Of a stretch of DNA of 64,000 nucleotides, positions 55,147 to 64,000 are shown piece by piece. Source of the stretch: Sulfuricaulis limicola (GTDB taxonomy: Bacteria > Pseudomonadota > Gammaproteobacteria > Acidiferrobacterales > Sulfurifustaceae); NCBI RefSeq assembly GCF_002355735.1, contig NZ_AP014879.1, forward strand, positions 124,001 through 188,000. The letters are read 5' to 3'. The first letter of the stretch is position 1. Each line of letters opens with the position of its first letter. The position numbers and the translations under genes are program-made. The notes beneath the pieces are model-generated. The model was not told the origin of the DNA. It ran no database searches and saw only the letters and a program-made list of their open reading frames with translations.

Positions 55147-55641
55147 TCAGGTCCGCGGATCAAAATTCGTTTTCCACATCTCCTGTTTCCCCATTTCAAA
55201 CTGCTGCCACATCTTGGCGCAGGCAAGCCCCGTTTCCGGATGCCGCAGATCCGGGGCAATGTCCGCCAGTGGGGATAATACAAAGGCATAACGCCGGATG
55301 TCGGGATGCGGCAGATTCACCTTGTCGTCGTGCTGAACCAAATCACCATAAAGCAGCAGGTCGAGATCGAGCGTGCGCGCGCTGAAGCGATTTTCCTGGC
55401 GCACGCGCCCCAGTCGCGATTCGATTCGGGAGAGCGTTTCCGTGATCTGTTCTATGGGTTCGGCGCTGTCGAAACCGGTCACCAGATTGTAAAAATTCTC
55501 GCCCTCGAAACCGAGGGCCTTGCTTTCGTACACCGGGGAGAGCGTGAGCTGGCCGTAATGCGCCGTCAGTTCGCGTACGGCGCCGCGAATGCTGTTTTCC
55601 CTGTCGATGTTGCTGCCGATGCCGATGTACACCCGGGGCAC
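55147..55641 (-). CDS. folK: 2-amino-4-hydroxy-6-hydroxymethyldihydropteridine pyrophosphokinase FolK
   Basis: 164 residues from GTG 55641, 5 nt after the folB stop. HPPK transfers pyrophosphate from ATP to hydroxymethyldihydropterin in folate synthesis. Landmarks: VYIGIGSNIDRE, then the signature NRFSARTLDLDLLLYGD, then NLPHPDIRRYAFVL. No ATG fits the start, so GTG is used. Confidence 0.93.
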   Translation of the reverse strand: MPRVYIGIGSNIDRENSIRGAVRELTAHYGQLTLSPVYESKALGFEGENFYNLVTGFDSAEPIEQITETLSRIESRLGRVRQENRFSARTLDLDLLLYGDLVQHDDKVNLPHPDIRRYAFVLSPLADIAPDLRHPETGLACAKMWQQFEMGKQEMWKTNFDPRT

Positions 55642-55646
55642 GGAGT

Positions 55647-56000
55647 TCAGGCCTTCCCGCGCTCGATGATCACGCCCACGTCGGTGGCGCCGCGCACGGC
55701 GCCCTTCTTGTTGACGCGCACGCGCACCCACGCAAGTTTGAATTCGGCCAGCAGGATTTCCGCGACCTTCTCGGCCAGGGTTTCCACCAGCTGGAATTGC
55801 GAGTTGCCGACGAATTCGCCAAGGCGCTTGGAAACCGCCTTGTAATTGAGCGTGTCCTCGATCTTGTCGGTGGCCGCGGCGCGGCGGATGTCCGCGGCCA
55901 TGTCGAGATCGAGAATGATCGTTTGCTTGATGCGGCGTTCCCACTCCCAGATGCCGATGATGCACTCGATCTTGAGGTCGTGGAGGTAGATAATATCCAT
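55647..56000 (-). CDS. folB: Dihydroneopterin aldolase FolB
   Basis: 117 residues. Converts dihydroneopterin to hydroxymethyldihydropterin, the FolK substrate. Landmarks: IIYLHDLKIECIIGIWEWE, LNYKAVSK, VETLAEKVAEILL, and VNKKGAVRGATDVGV. Forms an operon with folK. Divergent from plsY with 40 bp between starts; TATAGT lies 8 nt before the ATG. Confidence 0.94.
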   Translation of the reverse strand: MDIIYLHDLKIECIIGIWEWERRIKQTIILDLDMAADIRRAAATDKIEDTLNYKAVSKRLGEFVGNSQFQLVETLAEKVAEILLAEFKLAWVRVRVNKKGAVRGATDVGVIIERGKA

Positions 56001-56008
56001 GGGTCGCC

Positions 56009-56016
56009 ACTATAAC
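56009..56016. promoter_or_regulatory. Overlapping divergent -10 elements of folB and plsY
   Basis: ACTATAAC contains TATAGT toward folB (56014-56009, 8 nt before its ATG) and TATAAC toward plsY (56011-56016, 24 nt before its ATG). Same overlapped geometry as the srkA/prlC site. Confidence 0.5.
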
Positions 56017-56040
56017 GAAAAACATCGCGGACTTTAAACC

Positions 56041-56628
56041 ATGACATGGCTTTATTTGCTTCCGCTGCTGGCTTACCTGCTCGGCTCGGTGTCGAGCGCC
56101 GTGGTCATCGCCCGCGTCATGGGCCTGCGGGACCCGCGCGACGTCGGTTCCGGGAATCCGGGTGCCACCAATATCCTGCGCTACGGCGGCAAGGCGGCGG
56201 CCATTCTGACTCTGGCGGGAGACATCCTGAAGGGCGTGATAGCGGTGCTCATTGCGCGGGCGCTGACCACGGACGACATTGTCATCGTGCTCAGCGGATT
56301 CGCCGCGTTTCTTGGCCACCTGTTCCCGGTGTTTTTCGGTTTCCGCGGCGGCAAGGGCGTGGCGACGGCGCTGGGTGTGTGGCTGGCGCTCAGCCCTCCG
56401 GTCGGTCTAGCCTTGCTCGGCACCTGGGTGCTGATGGCGGTGCTGTTCCGCTATTCCTCGCTGTCGGCCCTGACGGCCTCGGCGGCGGCGCCGCTGTACG
56501 TGGCGTGGTTGTCGCCGGGCATGCCGTATCTGGTAACGATGGTCATCATGAGCGCGATTCTGATCTTCCGGCACCGCTCCAATATCCGCAATCTGCTCGC
56601 CGGCACCGAGACCAAAATTGGACGCTGA
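56041..56628 (+). CDS. plsY: Glycerol-3-phosphate acyltransferase PlsY
   Basis: 195 residues, five membrane segments. Uses acyl-phosphate to acylate glycerol-3-phosphate in the first step of phospholipid synthesis. Motifs: VGSGNPGATNILRYGGK region near residues 37-52 and FFGFRGGKGVATALG near 98-112. Length typical. Followed by the large hairpin element at 56641. Confidence 0.95.
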   Translation: MTWLYLLPLLAYLLGSVSSAVVIARVMGLRDPRDVGSGNPGATNILRYGGKAAAILTLAGDILKGVIAVLIARALTTDDIVIVLSGFAAFLGHLFPVFFGFRGGKGVATALGVWLALSPPVGLALLGTWVLMAVLFRYSSLSALTASAAAPLYVAWLSPGMPYLVTMVIMSAILIFRHRSNIRNLLAGTETKIGR

Positions 56629-56640
56629 ACAATTAAATTG

Positions 56641-56911
56641 AAATTCACAGGATTAAGCAGGGCGAGCCGGAAACAGACGAAGACACTTAACGTGTCTTCG
56701 TCCCGGCGAGCGCCCCGCCATGGATGGCGGGGCCGAGTCTCCCGAAGCCATCATGGTCGCGCCAGGGACGGCAGGCACGCCCTCCCTGGCGTCGCGACAG
56801 AAACCCCGATAAACCCCGGCCCGCACATCCCTGTGCGGGCGCTCAGCGGCGCCGATGTACGTTAAGTACATCGGCGACTGCTCCGCTTCGCCCTGTAAAT
56901 CCTGTGAATTA
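56641..56911. repeat. Mirror-ordered multi-hairpin intergenic element
   Basis: The ends are inverted repeats (ATTCACAGGATT...CAGGGCGA at 56643-56664, answered at 56886-56911). Between them lie five hairpins: GACGAAGACAC/TTAAC loop (56676-56702), CCCCGCCA/TGGCGGGG (56713-56732), GCCAGGGA/TCCCTGGC (56761-56790), CCCGCACA/TGTGCGGG (56820-56839), and GCCGATGTAC/GTTAA loop (56851-56875). Order and loop sequences mirror around the central hairpin. It fills the plsY-tsaD gap; no open frame is convincing. Confidence 0.75.
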
Positions 56912-56921
56912 GATTTAGTTT

Positions 56922-57956
56922 TTAGGCCGAGCCGAGTTCTTCGATGCCCCAGCGCGCCCGCGCGCTAAACGCGAGTGGTTCGTGTTGTCCCACCGCCAGT
57001 CGCAAATACCCGGCATAGGCGATCATGGCGCCGTTGTCGGTGGAAAATTCCGGGCGCGGGAAGTACACGCGCACGCCGAGTTTTTCCGAGAGCTGCTTCA
57101 AGCGTTCACGCAATTTCAGATTGGCGCTGACGCCGCCGGCCACTACCAGCTGTTTCGCGCCGGTCCGTTCCAGTGCCCATTCGCATTTGATGGCGAGCAC
57201 GTCCACGGCGGCTTGTTCGAACGAGGCGGCGATGTCGGCGATGAATGGCGGGGTGAGCGCCCGGTTCCGCACCGCGGTGACCACGGCGGTTTTAAGGCCG
57301 CTGAAACTGAAGTTGAGTCCCGGGTGCGCGCCCTGGGTCTTGAGCCGCTCCGTCATGGGGCGCGGAAATTTGAATTTTTTCGGGTCACCGTCTTGTGCTG
57401 CCCTGGCGATGGCCGGGCCGCCCGGGTAACCGAGGCCGAGCAACTTGGCGGTCTTGTCGAAGGCCTCGCCCACGGCATCGTCCACGGATTCGCCGAGGAT
57501 GGTGTAACGGCCGAGCGCCTGCACATCGGCGAGCAAGCTGTGGCCACCGGAGACCAGCAGCGCGGTGAAGGGAAACGCCGGCGGATCCGGTTCCAGCATC
57601 GGCGAGAGCAGATGCCCCTCCATGTGATGTACCGCGACAGCAGGGATCTTCCAGGCATAGGCCAGCGAACGGCCGAGGGCCGCGCCTACCAGCAGGGCCC
57701 CGGCCAGGCCCGGTCCGGCGGTGTAGGCGATGCCGTCGATCTGGTCCGGGCGGGTATCGGCTTCCTGCATCACGGCCCGGATCAGCGGCAGGGCCTTGCG
57801 GATATGATCGCGCGAGGCCAGTTCCGGCACCACCCCGCCGTAATCGAGGTGCAGCGCGGTCTGGGAAAACAGCCGGTGCGCCAGCAGGCCGGCCCCGGAG
57901 TCATAGAGGGCGACGCCGGTGTCATCGCAGGAGGTTTCGATCCCGAGGACTCGCAT
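56922..57956 (-). CDS. tsaD: tRNA N6-threonylcarbamoyladenosine synthase TsaD
   Basis: 344 residues. Transfers the threonylcarbamoyl group to A37 of ANN-decoding tRNAs, including the tRNA-Ile species. Landmarks: [16 protein letters not shown], the metal motif HMEGH at residues 111-115, and [10 protein letters not shown]. Divergent from rpsU, the usual gammaproteobacterial arrangement. TAAAAT lies 6 nt before the ATG. Confidence 0.96.
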   Translation of the reverse strand: MRVLGIETSCDDTGVALYDSGAGLLAHRLFSQTALHLDYGGVVPELASRDHIRKALPLIRAVMQEADTRPDQIDGIAYTAGPGLAGALLVGAALGRSLAYAWKIPAVAVHHMEGHLLSPMLEPDPPAFPFTALLVSGGHSLLADVQALGRYTILGESVDDAVGEAFDKTAKLLGLGYPGGPAIARAAQDGDPKKFKFPRPMTERLKTQGAHPGLNFSFSGLKTAVVTAVRNRALTPPFIADIAASFEQAAVDVLAIKCEWALERTGAKQLVVAGGVSANLKLRERLKQLSEKLGVRVYFPRPEFSTDNGAMIAYAGYLRLAVGQHEPLAFSARARWGIEELGSA

Positions 57957-57962
57957 GGGGCG

Positions 57963-57968
57963 ATTTTA
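57963..57968 (-). promoter_or_regulatory. -10-like TAAAAT 6 nt before tsaD
   Basis: Minus strand TAAAAT, CGCCCC, ATG. Another start codon directly behind a -10 element, without a Shine-Dalgarno site. Confidence 0.5.
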
Positions 57969-58021
57969 CACGGGCAGGGCCGGTTTTACGGTCTATGATG
58001 TACAAATCCGGCGGGAATCTA

Positions 58022-58067
58022 TAGAATCGCCGCCTTTCCGTATTCGACCGGCCTGCTGCAACAGGCC
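58022..58067 (+). promoter_or_regulatory. rpsU promoter and leader hairpin
   Basis: TAGAAT (58022-58027) is a plausible -10. The leader then forms GGCCTG/CAGGCC (58050-58055 with 58062-58067) around a CTGCAA loop, upstream of a GAGGAAAA ribosome binding site. Confidence 0.5.
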
Positions 58068-58085
58068 CATTTTGTGAGGAAAACG

Positions 58086-58325
58086 ATGCCTTCAGTCCGG
58101 GTTAAAGAGAACGAACCATTCGAAATGGCTCTGCGCCGTTTCCGCCGCTCCTGCGAGAAGGCGGGCGTGTTCACCGAGATGCGCAAGCGCGAGCACTACG
58201 AGAAGCCGACCGAAATCCGCAAGCGCAAGGCCGCCGCCGCGCGCAAGCGCGAGCTCAAGAAGCTCATGCGCCGCAGCAATCCGCGTCCGCCCGCGCCCGC
58301 CGCTGCCACCAGTTCCCGCCCCTGA
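58086..58325 (+). CDS. rpsU: 30S ribosomal protein S21
   Basis: 79 residues from ATG 58086 with a GAGGAAAA ribosome binding site. [20 protein letters not shown] and [20 protein letters not shown], read as pieces, are the S21 core. The family is normally ~71 aa; here an Arg/Pro/Ala tail ([13 protein letters not shown]) extends the C-terminus. First gene of the macromolecular synthesis cluster with yqeY, dnaG and rpoD. Confidence 0.96.
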   Translation: MPSVRVKENEPFEMALRRFRRSCEKAGVFTEMRKREHYEKPTEIRKRKAAAARKRELKKLMRRSNPRPPAPAAATSSRP

Positions 58326-58346
58326 TTCTCTTTCCTGCCTTGGGCG

Positions 58347-58796
58347 ATGAGCCTTAAGGAAAAAATCAAAGACGACATCAAGCAGGCCATGCGCGACAAG
58401 AACGAGTCGCGCCTGGGCACCCTGCGCATGCTGAGCGCTGCGATCCAGCGGCGCGAAGTGGACGAGCGCATCCAGCTCGACGACGTGCAGGTTATCGCCG
58501 TGATCGAGAAGCTGGTGAAGCAGGGACGCGAATCGATCGAGCAGTACGTCAAAGGCGGGCGCCAGGAACTGGCCGACAAGGAATCCGGCGAGATCGCCGT
58601 GTTTCAGGCCTATCTGCCGCAGCAACTGAGCGAGGCCGAGATCGACCAGCTCGTGGCCGAGGCCATCGCCGCCACCGGCGCCAGCTCCATCAAGGACATG
58701 GGCAAGGTCATGGGTGTGCTCAAGCCCAAACTCCAGGGCCGGGCCGACATGGGTCAGGTCGGCGGCAAGATCAAAGCCCGGCTCGGCGCCGGCTGA
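58347..58796 (+). CDS. GatB/YqeY domain protein
   Basis: 149 residues. YqeY-type protein resembling the C-terminal tRNA-interacting domain of GatB: LKEKIKDDIKQAMRDKNESRL, LRMLSAAIQRREVDE, and VMGVLKPKLQGRADM. Usual resident between rpsU and dnaG. Role uncertain; probably tRNA- or translation-related. Confidence 0.92.
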   Translation: MSLKEKIKDDIKQAMRDKNESRLGTLRMLSAAIQRREVDERIQLDDVQVIAVIEKLVKQGRESIEQYVKGGRQELADKESGEIAVFQAYLPQQLSEAEIDQLVAEAIAATGASSIKDMGKVMGVLKPKLQGRADMGQVGGKIKARLGAG

Positions 58797-58863
58797 AAAT
58801 TCCAATTTTTAGCTCTTTTTCAGCAAACCTCGATTTAGTTTCTCCGCTTCCTTACGGCCTGTT

Positions 58864-58869
58864 TAGAAT
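58864..58869 (+). promoter_or_regulatory. -10-like TAGAAT 6 nt before dnaG
   Basis: TAGAAT, AGCCCC, ATG. Possible internal near-leaderless promoter for dnaG-rpoD inside the cluster. Confidence 0.45.
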
Positions 58870-58875
58870 AGCCCC

Positions 58876-60660
58876 ATGGCCGGCCGCATCCCCAAGCAGT
58901 TCATCGACGAATTACTGACGCGCTCCGATATCATCGATGTCATCGATGCGCGCGTGCCGCTGCGCAAGGCCGGCAAGGACTACAAGGCCTGCTGTCCGTT
59001 CCACGAGGAAAAAACCCCATCTTTTACAGTGAGCGCCGACAAGCAGTTTTACCACTGCTTTGGCTGCGGCGCGCATGGCTCGGCCATCGGTTTCCTCATG
59101 GATTATGAGCACATGAGCTTCGTCGAGGCGGTCGAGGAGCTGGCCGCGCGCGCCGGGCTCACGGTCCCCAAGGAAGCAGGTACCGCGTTCGAGAAGGAAA
59201 AGGACACCGGCGCCGACCTGATCGAACTCATGCGCGAGGCCGCGCGTTTTTACCGGCAGCAGTTGCGCGAGCATCCGCAGGCGGGTCGGCCGGTGGACTA
59301 TCTAAAGGGGCGCGGCATCACTGGCGAGATCGCGCGCGACTTCGATCTCGGCTTCGCTCCGGACGGTTGGGACAACCTGCTGCGCGCGCTGGGCAAGGAC
59401 GACGCCAGCCGCGAGGCGCTGGCGCGTGCCGGGCTGGTGGTGAAAAAGGACGGCGGTGGCTACTACGACCGCTTCCGCGATCGCGTCATGTTCCCGATCG
59501 AAGACCACCGCGGGCGCATCGTCGCCTTCGGCGGGCGCGTGATCGACAAGGGTGAGCCCAAATATCTCAACTCCCCGGAAACGCCGTTGTTCCATAAGGG
59601 GCGTGAGCTCTACGGGCTGTTTCATGCGCGCGATGCCATCAAGCGCGAAAACCGCGTCATGGTGGTCGAGGGCTACATGGACGTGGTGGCACTGGCACAG
59701 TTCGGTATCGATTTCGCCGTGGCCACGCTTGGCACGGCGACCACGCGTGATCATCTGGAGCGCTTGTTCCGGCACGCCCCGGAGGTGGTTTTCTGCTTCG
59801 ACGGCGACCGCGCCGGCCGCGAGGCCGCTTGGCGCGCGCTCGACAACGCCCTGCCGGTCCTGCGTGAAGGTCGGCAGATCAGCTTCCTGTTCCTGCCGGA
59901 AGGTGAGGACCCGGACACACTGGTGCGCAAGGAAGGCCGGGAGACATTCCTGGCGCGTCTCAAGAAGGCGCTGCCGCTGCCGGATTACCTTTTTGATTCC
60001 CTGTCGCGCCAGGTGGACCTGGGCCGTCTGGACGGCCGTGCCCGCCTGGTGGAACTTGCCCGCCCGTTATTGTCCAAAATGCCGGTCGGTGTGCTGCGCC
60101 AGATGATGCTGGACCGGTTGGCGGAACTCAGCCTCATGGACCCGGATAAATTACCCGTAAGCGCCGCGAATCCGGAGCAGCCTGCGTCTCAGCGCGGATT
60201 CCGCCCCAGCGGCAGCGGCCCGCGCGAGCCGGCCTCGGTGGTGCGCTTGGCGATCGCCATGCTGCTACAGCGCCCGGAGCTGGCGCGAAATGTGCACAAT
60301 GCCGACGCCCTGGCCGATCTGGACATGCCGGGAATACCGTTACTGCTTGAATTGCTGCGGGTGGTGAAGGGAACTTCAGGATTGAATACAGCGTCTATAA
60401 TAGAGAATTTTAGCGATAGTGAGTACAAACAAAATCTGGCGAAACTGGCGTTCTGGCAGCATCCGGCCCTGGAACAGGACCTTGAAACCGAATTTAGCGG
60501 TGTTATGAATCGTCTGGAGGAGGCTTCTACCCGGCAAAAAACCGAGCAGCTTTTGCAGAAAAAGCAGGCGGGCGGGCTGAATCAGATGGAAAAGGATGAA
60601 TTGGCACGATTATTGAGCCTCAAGAGAGATAATTCCCGCGTATCACCTTCTCGCCATTGA
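58876..60660 (+). CDS. dnaG: DNA primase DnaG
   Basis: 594 residues. Synthesises RNA primers for replication. N-terminal zinc-binding domain CCPFHEEKTPSF ... YHCFGCGAHG, TOPRIM core with VVEGYMDVVALAQ and FDGDRAGREAAW, and a C-terminal helicase-binding domain. Family length. Start is supported by MAGRIPKQFIDELLTRSDI. Confidence 0.97.
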   Translation: MAGRIPKQFIDELLTRSDIIDVIDARVPLRKAGKDYKACCPFHEEKTPSFTVSADKQFYHCFGCGAHGSAIGFLMDYEHMSFVEAVEELAARAGLTVPKEAGTAFEKEKDTGADLIELMREAARFYRQQLREHPQAGRPVDYLKGRGITGEIARDFDLGFAPDGWDNLLRALGKDDASREALARAGLVVKKDGGGYYDRFRDRVMFPIEDHRGRIVAFGGRVIDKGEPKYLNSPETPLFHKGRELYGLFHARDAIKRENRVMVVEGYMDVVALAQFGIDFAVATLGTATTRDHLERLFRHAPEVVFCFDGDRAGREAAWRALDNALPVLREGRQISFLFLPEGEDPDTLVRKEGRETFLARLKKALPLPDYLFDSLSRQVDLGRLDGRARLVELARPLLSKMPVGVLRQMMLDRLAELSLMDPDKLPVSAANPEQPASQRGFRPSGSGPREPASVVRLAIAMLLQRPELARNVHNADALADLDMPGIPLLLELLRVVKGTSGLNTASIIENFSDSEYKQNLAKLAFWQHPALEQDLETEFSGVMNRLEEASTRQKTEQLLQKKQAGGLNQMEKDELARLLSLKRDNSRVSPSRH

Positions 60661-60743
60661 AAAGTTTGGGGCAGGCAACCACTTAAGCTATACTCTCGCG
60701 TTTTTCGCGGGCTTTTACGTTTCATCACAACGCCTTAGCGGCG

Positions 60744-62618
<1,875 letters not shown>

Positions 62619-62644
62619 GCCGTCGCTGTTCTATCCACACCCGC

Positions 62645-62677
62645 AACGGGCCGGTATAATCCGGCCCGTTGTCGTTT
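62645..62677 (+). terminator. rpoD terminator with TATAAT in its loop
   Basis: AACGGGCCGG (62645-62654), loop TATAAT (62655-62660), CCGGCCCGTT (62661-62670), then GTCGTTT. The weak T-tract suggests imperfect termination. The loop hexamer is a perfect -10, 17 nt before the tRNA, with a GC-rich discriminator typical of stringently controlled stable RNA promoters; no strong -35 is seen. Confidence 0.6.
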
Positions 62678-63000
62678 GGGCCTGTAGCTCAGTTGGTTAG
62701 AGCAGGGGACTCATCACAATGGTGCGCTCGTGTTGAAAGATACGAGATGAACGGGATGAATTCAGGGAAACCTTCCAGCCATGGCTGATGGCAACCCTGA
62801 GCCAAGCCGGGAGTACACTCCCGGAAGGTGCAGAGACTACCTGAGGGCTTGAGCGCCCTTGATCACAGGCTTGAGCGTCCCGCGCCCTAACTTCTCTTGC
62901 TGCAATAGGGATGAGGGCGGTGAGATAGTCCACTCCTGTCGGAAACGGCGGGGCAGAGTGAATCCCTTGGTCCTAGGTTCGAGTCCTAGCGGGCCCACCA
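62678..63000 (+). tRNA. tRNA-Ile2 (anticodon CAU), interrupted by a group I intron
   Basis: The 5' exon is 62678-62714 and the 3' exon 62961-63000 (37 + 40 = 77 nt with encoded CCA). Joined, they form a complete cloverleaf: acceptor GGGCCTG/CGGGCCC, D-arm GCTC/GAGC, anticodon stem GGGGA/TCCCT with loop CTCATAA, T-arm CTAGG/CCTAG. The CAU anticodon with an Ile2-like body (ACTCATAAT with TTGGTC variable loop) indicates the isoleucine AUA decoder, modified to lysidine by TilS, rather than methionine. The intron splits position 36 from 37. Confidence 0.93.
62715..62960 (+). ncRNA. Group I intron (IC3-like) in the tRNA-Ile(CAU) anticodon loop
   Basis: 246 nt without an ORF. It follows U36, ends in G (62960) and contains group I core sequences: TTCAGGGAAACC (about 62761-62772), GGCAACCCTGAGCCAAG (about 62790), GGTGCAGAGACTACC (62828-62842) and GAGATAGTCC (62922-62931). 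P7 pairs GACTA (62835-62839) with TAGTC (62926-62930). The guide GTG (62722-62724) can pair with the exon CAT, giving the U-G at the splice site. These core strings resemble the cyanobacterial tRNA-Leu and Azoarcus tRNA-Ile introns of subgroup IC3. Self-splicing is expected. Confidence 0.92.
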
Positions 63001-63028
63001 AATTTCTCACGACGAGATGTAACAAGCC

Positions 63029-63571
63029 ATGCGCCTCATCGGATGCTTCTGTTTGCTGCTGATGGCGGGATGCGCCGGGGTGGAGCGCGCGCCGCCCGAG
63101 AGCAGCGCACCACCGCCGGAGATGGCGGCGACCGAGCCTGCCAAGCCCGGCCCTGCTGATGCGGCTGTCGCCAGGACCGAGCCACCGGCAGCAGGCATCC
63201 CGGCAAAGCTTCCCGCGGAACCGTCCGTCAAAAAACCGGACGCCACGCCAGTTCCTGCGAAGAAAGCGACGCCACCACCTTTGGATCTGACAGCATTGGA
63301 GACCCGGCTCAAGGAAACCAAGGCCATCGGCGTGTTCACCAAGATCACGCTCAAGAACCAGGTCGATGATCTGCTGGAGCAATTCCGTGCGTATTACCAG
63401 GGTCGGGCCAAGACCTCTCTCGCCGAGCTGCGGCGGCCGTACGACGGTCTGGTCCTCAAGGTGCTCTCGCTCCTGCAGGACGGTGACCCGGAACTGGCAC
63501 ACGCGATCGTGGCTTCGCGCGAGGCGATCTGGGGCATCCTGGCCGACCCCAACAAGTTTGCCACTCTCTAA
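63029..63571 (+). CDS. Predicted lipoprotein with Pro/Ala-rich linker, unknown function
   Basis: 180 residues. Lipobox in CLLLMAGCAGV, then a ~70-residue Pro/Ala/Lys linker (residues ~18-88), then a helical domain (LTALETRLKETKAIGVFTKI, LLEQFRAYYQGR, SLLQDGDPELAHAIVASRE). Looks like an outer membrane-anchored, wall-spanning helical protein. No family named. Followed 21 nt later by a small exported protein, probably co-transcribed. Confidence 0.7.
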   Translation: MRLIGCFCLLLMAGCAGVERAPPESSAPPPEMAATEPAKPGPADAAVARTEPPAAGIPAKLPAEPSVKKPDATPVPAKKATPPPLDLTALETRLKETKAIGVFTKITLKNQVDDLLEQFRAYYQGRAKTSLAELRRPYDGLVLKVLSLLQDGDPELAHAIVASREAIWGILADPNKFATL

Positions 63572-63592
63572 TCTGACCGCAGGAGAAACGCG

Positions 63593-63847
63593 ATGAACAA
63601 ACGTGTAAAGGCTTGGGCGCTGGTTGTGATGATGACGGCGTTTTTCACCGGACCGGCGCGGGCGGCGGAAGACGCGGCGCTGCTCAAGGACATGACGTCC
63701 GTGATCGCGCTCCTCGGGCTGCCCTGCGGCAAGGCCGTCAACGCCGTCAAGAAAGGTGACAACGACCACGTCGTGACCTGCCAGGACGGCAACCGCTACC
63801 GGGTATTTCTGAACGCCGAGGGCCGGGTCGTGGCGGAGAAACAATAA
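63593..63847 (+). CDS. Small exported protein, unknown function
   Basis: 84 residues. Signal peptide (ALVVMMTAFFTGPARA) and a ~60-residue mature domain with two cysteines (GLPCGKA and VVTCQDG) that may form a disulfide, and a C-terminal beta segment (YRVFLNAEGRVV). Good ribosome binding site (AGGAG). Partner of the upstream lipoprotein by position only. Confidence 0.65.
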   Translation: MNKRVKAWALVVMMTAFFTGPARAAEDAALLKDMTSVIALLGLPCGKAVNAVKKGDNDHVVTCQDGNRYRVFLNAEGRVVAEKQ

Positions 63848-63880
63848 CGCCCGGCGTTGGCTTGAATTAAGAAGACGAAA

Positions 63881-63956
<76 letters not shown>

Positions 63957-63979
63957 ATTTGCACGAAAAAGGGAGGGGC

Positions 63980-63985
63980 ATTATA
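63980..63985 (-). promoter_or_regulatory. -10 of tRNA-Phe promoter
   Basis: TATAAT on the minus strand, followed by a GC-rich discriminator (GCCCCTCCC) and a short leader before the tRNA at 63956. The upstream -35 lies near or beyond the window edge. Confidence 0.6.
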
Positions 63986-64000
63986 GGGAGCCCGCCGCCT

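Noticed and set aside
62678-63000. tRNA pseudogene or attachment site disrupted by an inserted element
   Set aside because: Exons join to a complete cloverleaf and the insert carries group I core sequences with a terminal G.

Overview
The window reads as about 64 kb of chromosome from a GC-rich (roughly 60-63 % by eye) gammaproteobacterium. Supporting signs are the spoT-ridA-recG order, ubiC-ubiA for ubiquinone, the rpsU-yqeY-dnaG-rpoD macromolecular synthesis cluster, srkA, prlC, slt and a lipid A modification (arn) operon. An obligately respiring lineage near the Acidiferrobacterales/Chromatiales is a guess only. I see no prophage, transposase, integron or CRISPR array; the content is mostly core metabolism with compact accessory patches.

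Layout. 0-3.4 kb: 3' end of spoT, ridA, recG. 3.4-8.4 kb: a PagL-like lipid A deacylase, ubiC, ubiA, a GST, a cation exchanger and aroE. 8.4-9.6 kb: three small helix-turn-helix regulator genes, two of them divergent around a palindrome, resembling an isolated phage-type switch. 9.6-15.2 kb: gamma-carbonic anhydrase, srkA, prlC, two envelope/thiol proteins, xthA. 15.2-22.3 kb: an iron island (PhnD-like binding protein, ApbE, cupredoxin, Ftr1 permease, outer membrane barrel, ferric-iron ABC binding protein and permease) with two Fur-box-like promoters and no ABC ATPase gene. 23.4-28.8 kb: tandem glycine riboswitch, then gcvT-gcvH-gcvPA-tpx-gcvPB, with a thiol peroxidase and a composite REP-type repeat inside the set. 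28.8-32.8 kb: dgkA, a membrane methyltransferase, small proteins, rhodanese and a YyaL-type thioredoxin-domain protein. 32.9-40.9 kb: arnT, an ArnE/F-like subunit, arnB, arnC, two separate genes for the two halves of ArnA, arnD, then lgt. 41-54 kb: outer membrane barrel, aldehyde dehydrogenase, slt, GAF-GGDEF cyclase, NDUFA9-like protein, an AT-rich lipoprotein, a lipoprotein metallopeptidase, cca, DsrE-like protein, rimO, mtnC, MidA-type methyltransferase. 54-57 kb: pteridine reductase, folK, folB, plsY. 57-64 kb: tsaD, rpsU, yqeY, dnaG, rpoD, a tRNA-Ile(CAU) gene split by a group I intron, two small exported proteins and tRNA-Phe.

The most notable non-coding signals are: (1) a 246-nt ORF-less group I intron in the anticodon loop of tRNA-Ile(CAU); (2) five intergenic palindromes, each built by reiterating a different 8-12 bp word; (3) a 270-bp element at 56.6-56.9 kb with five hairpins in mirror order; and (4) a recurring -10-like hexamer placed only 6-9 nt before start codons that lack a Shine-Dalgarno sequence, suggesting frequent leaderless or near-leaderless transcription. 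Functionally the window links lipid A remodelling (PagL, Arn), regulated ferric iron import, glycine cleavage under direct glycine control, folate and quinone synthesis, and the core transcription/replication/translation cluster.
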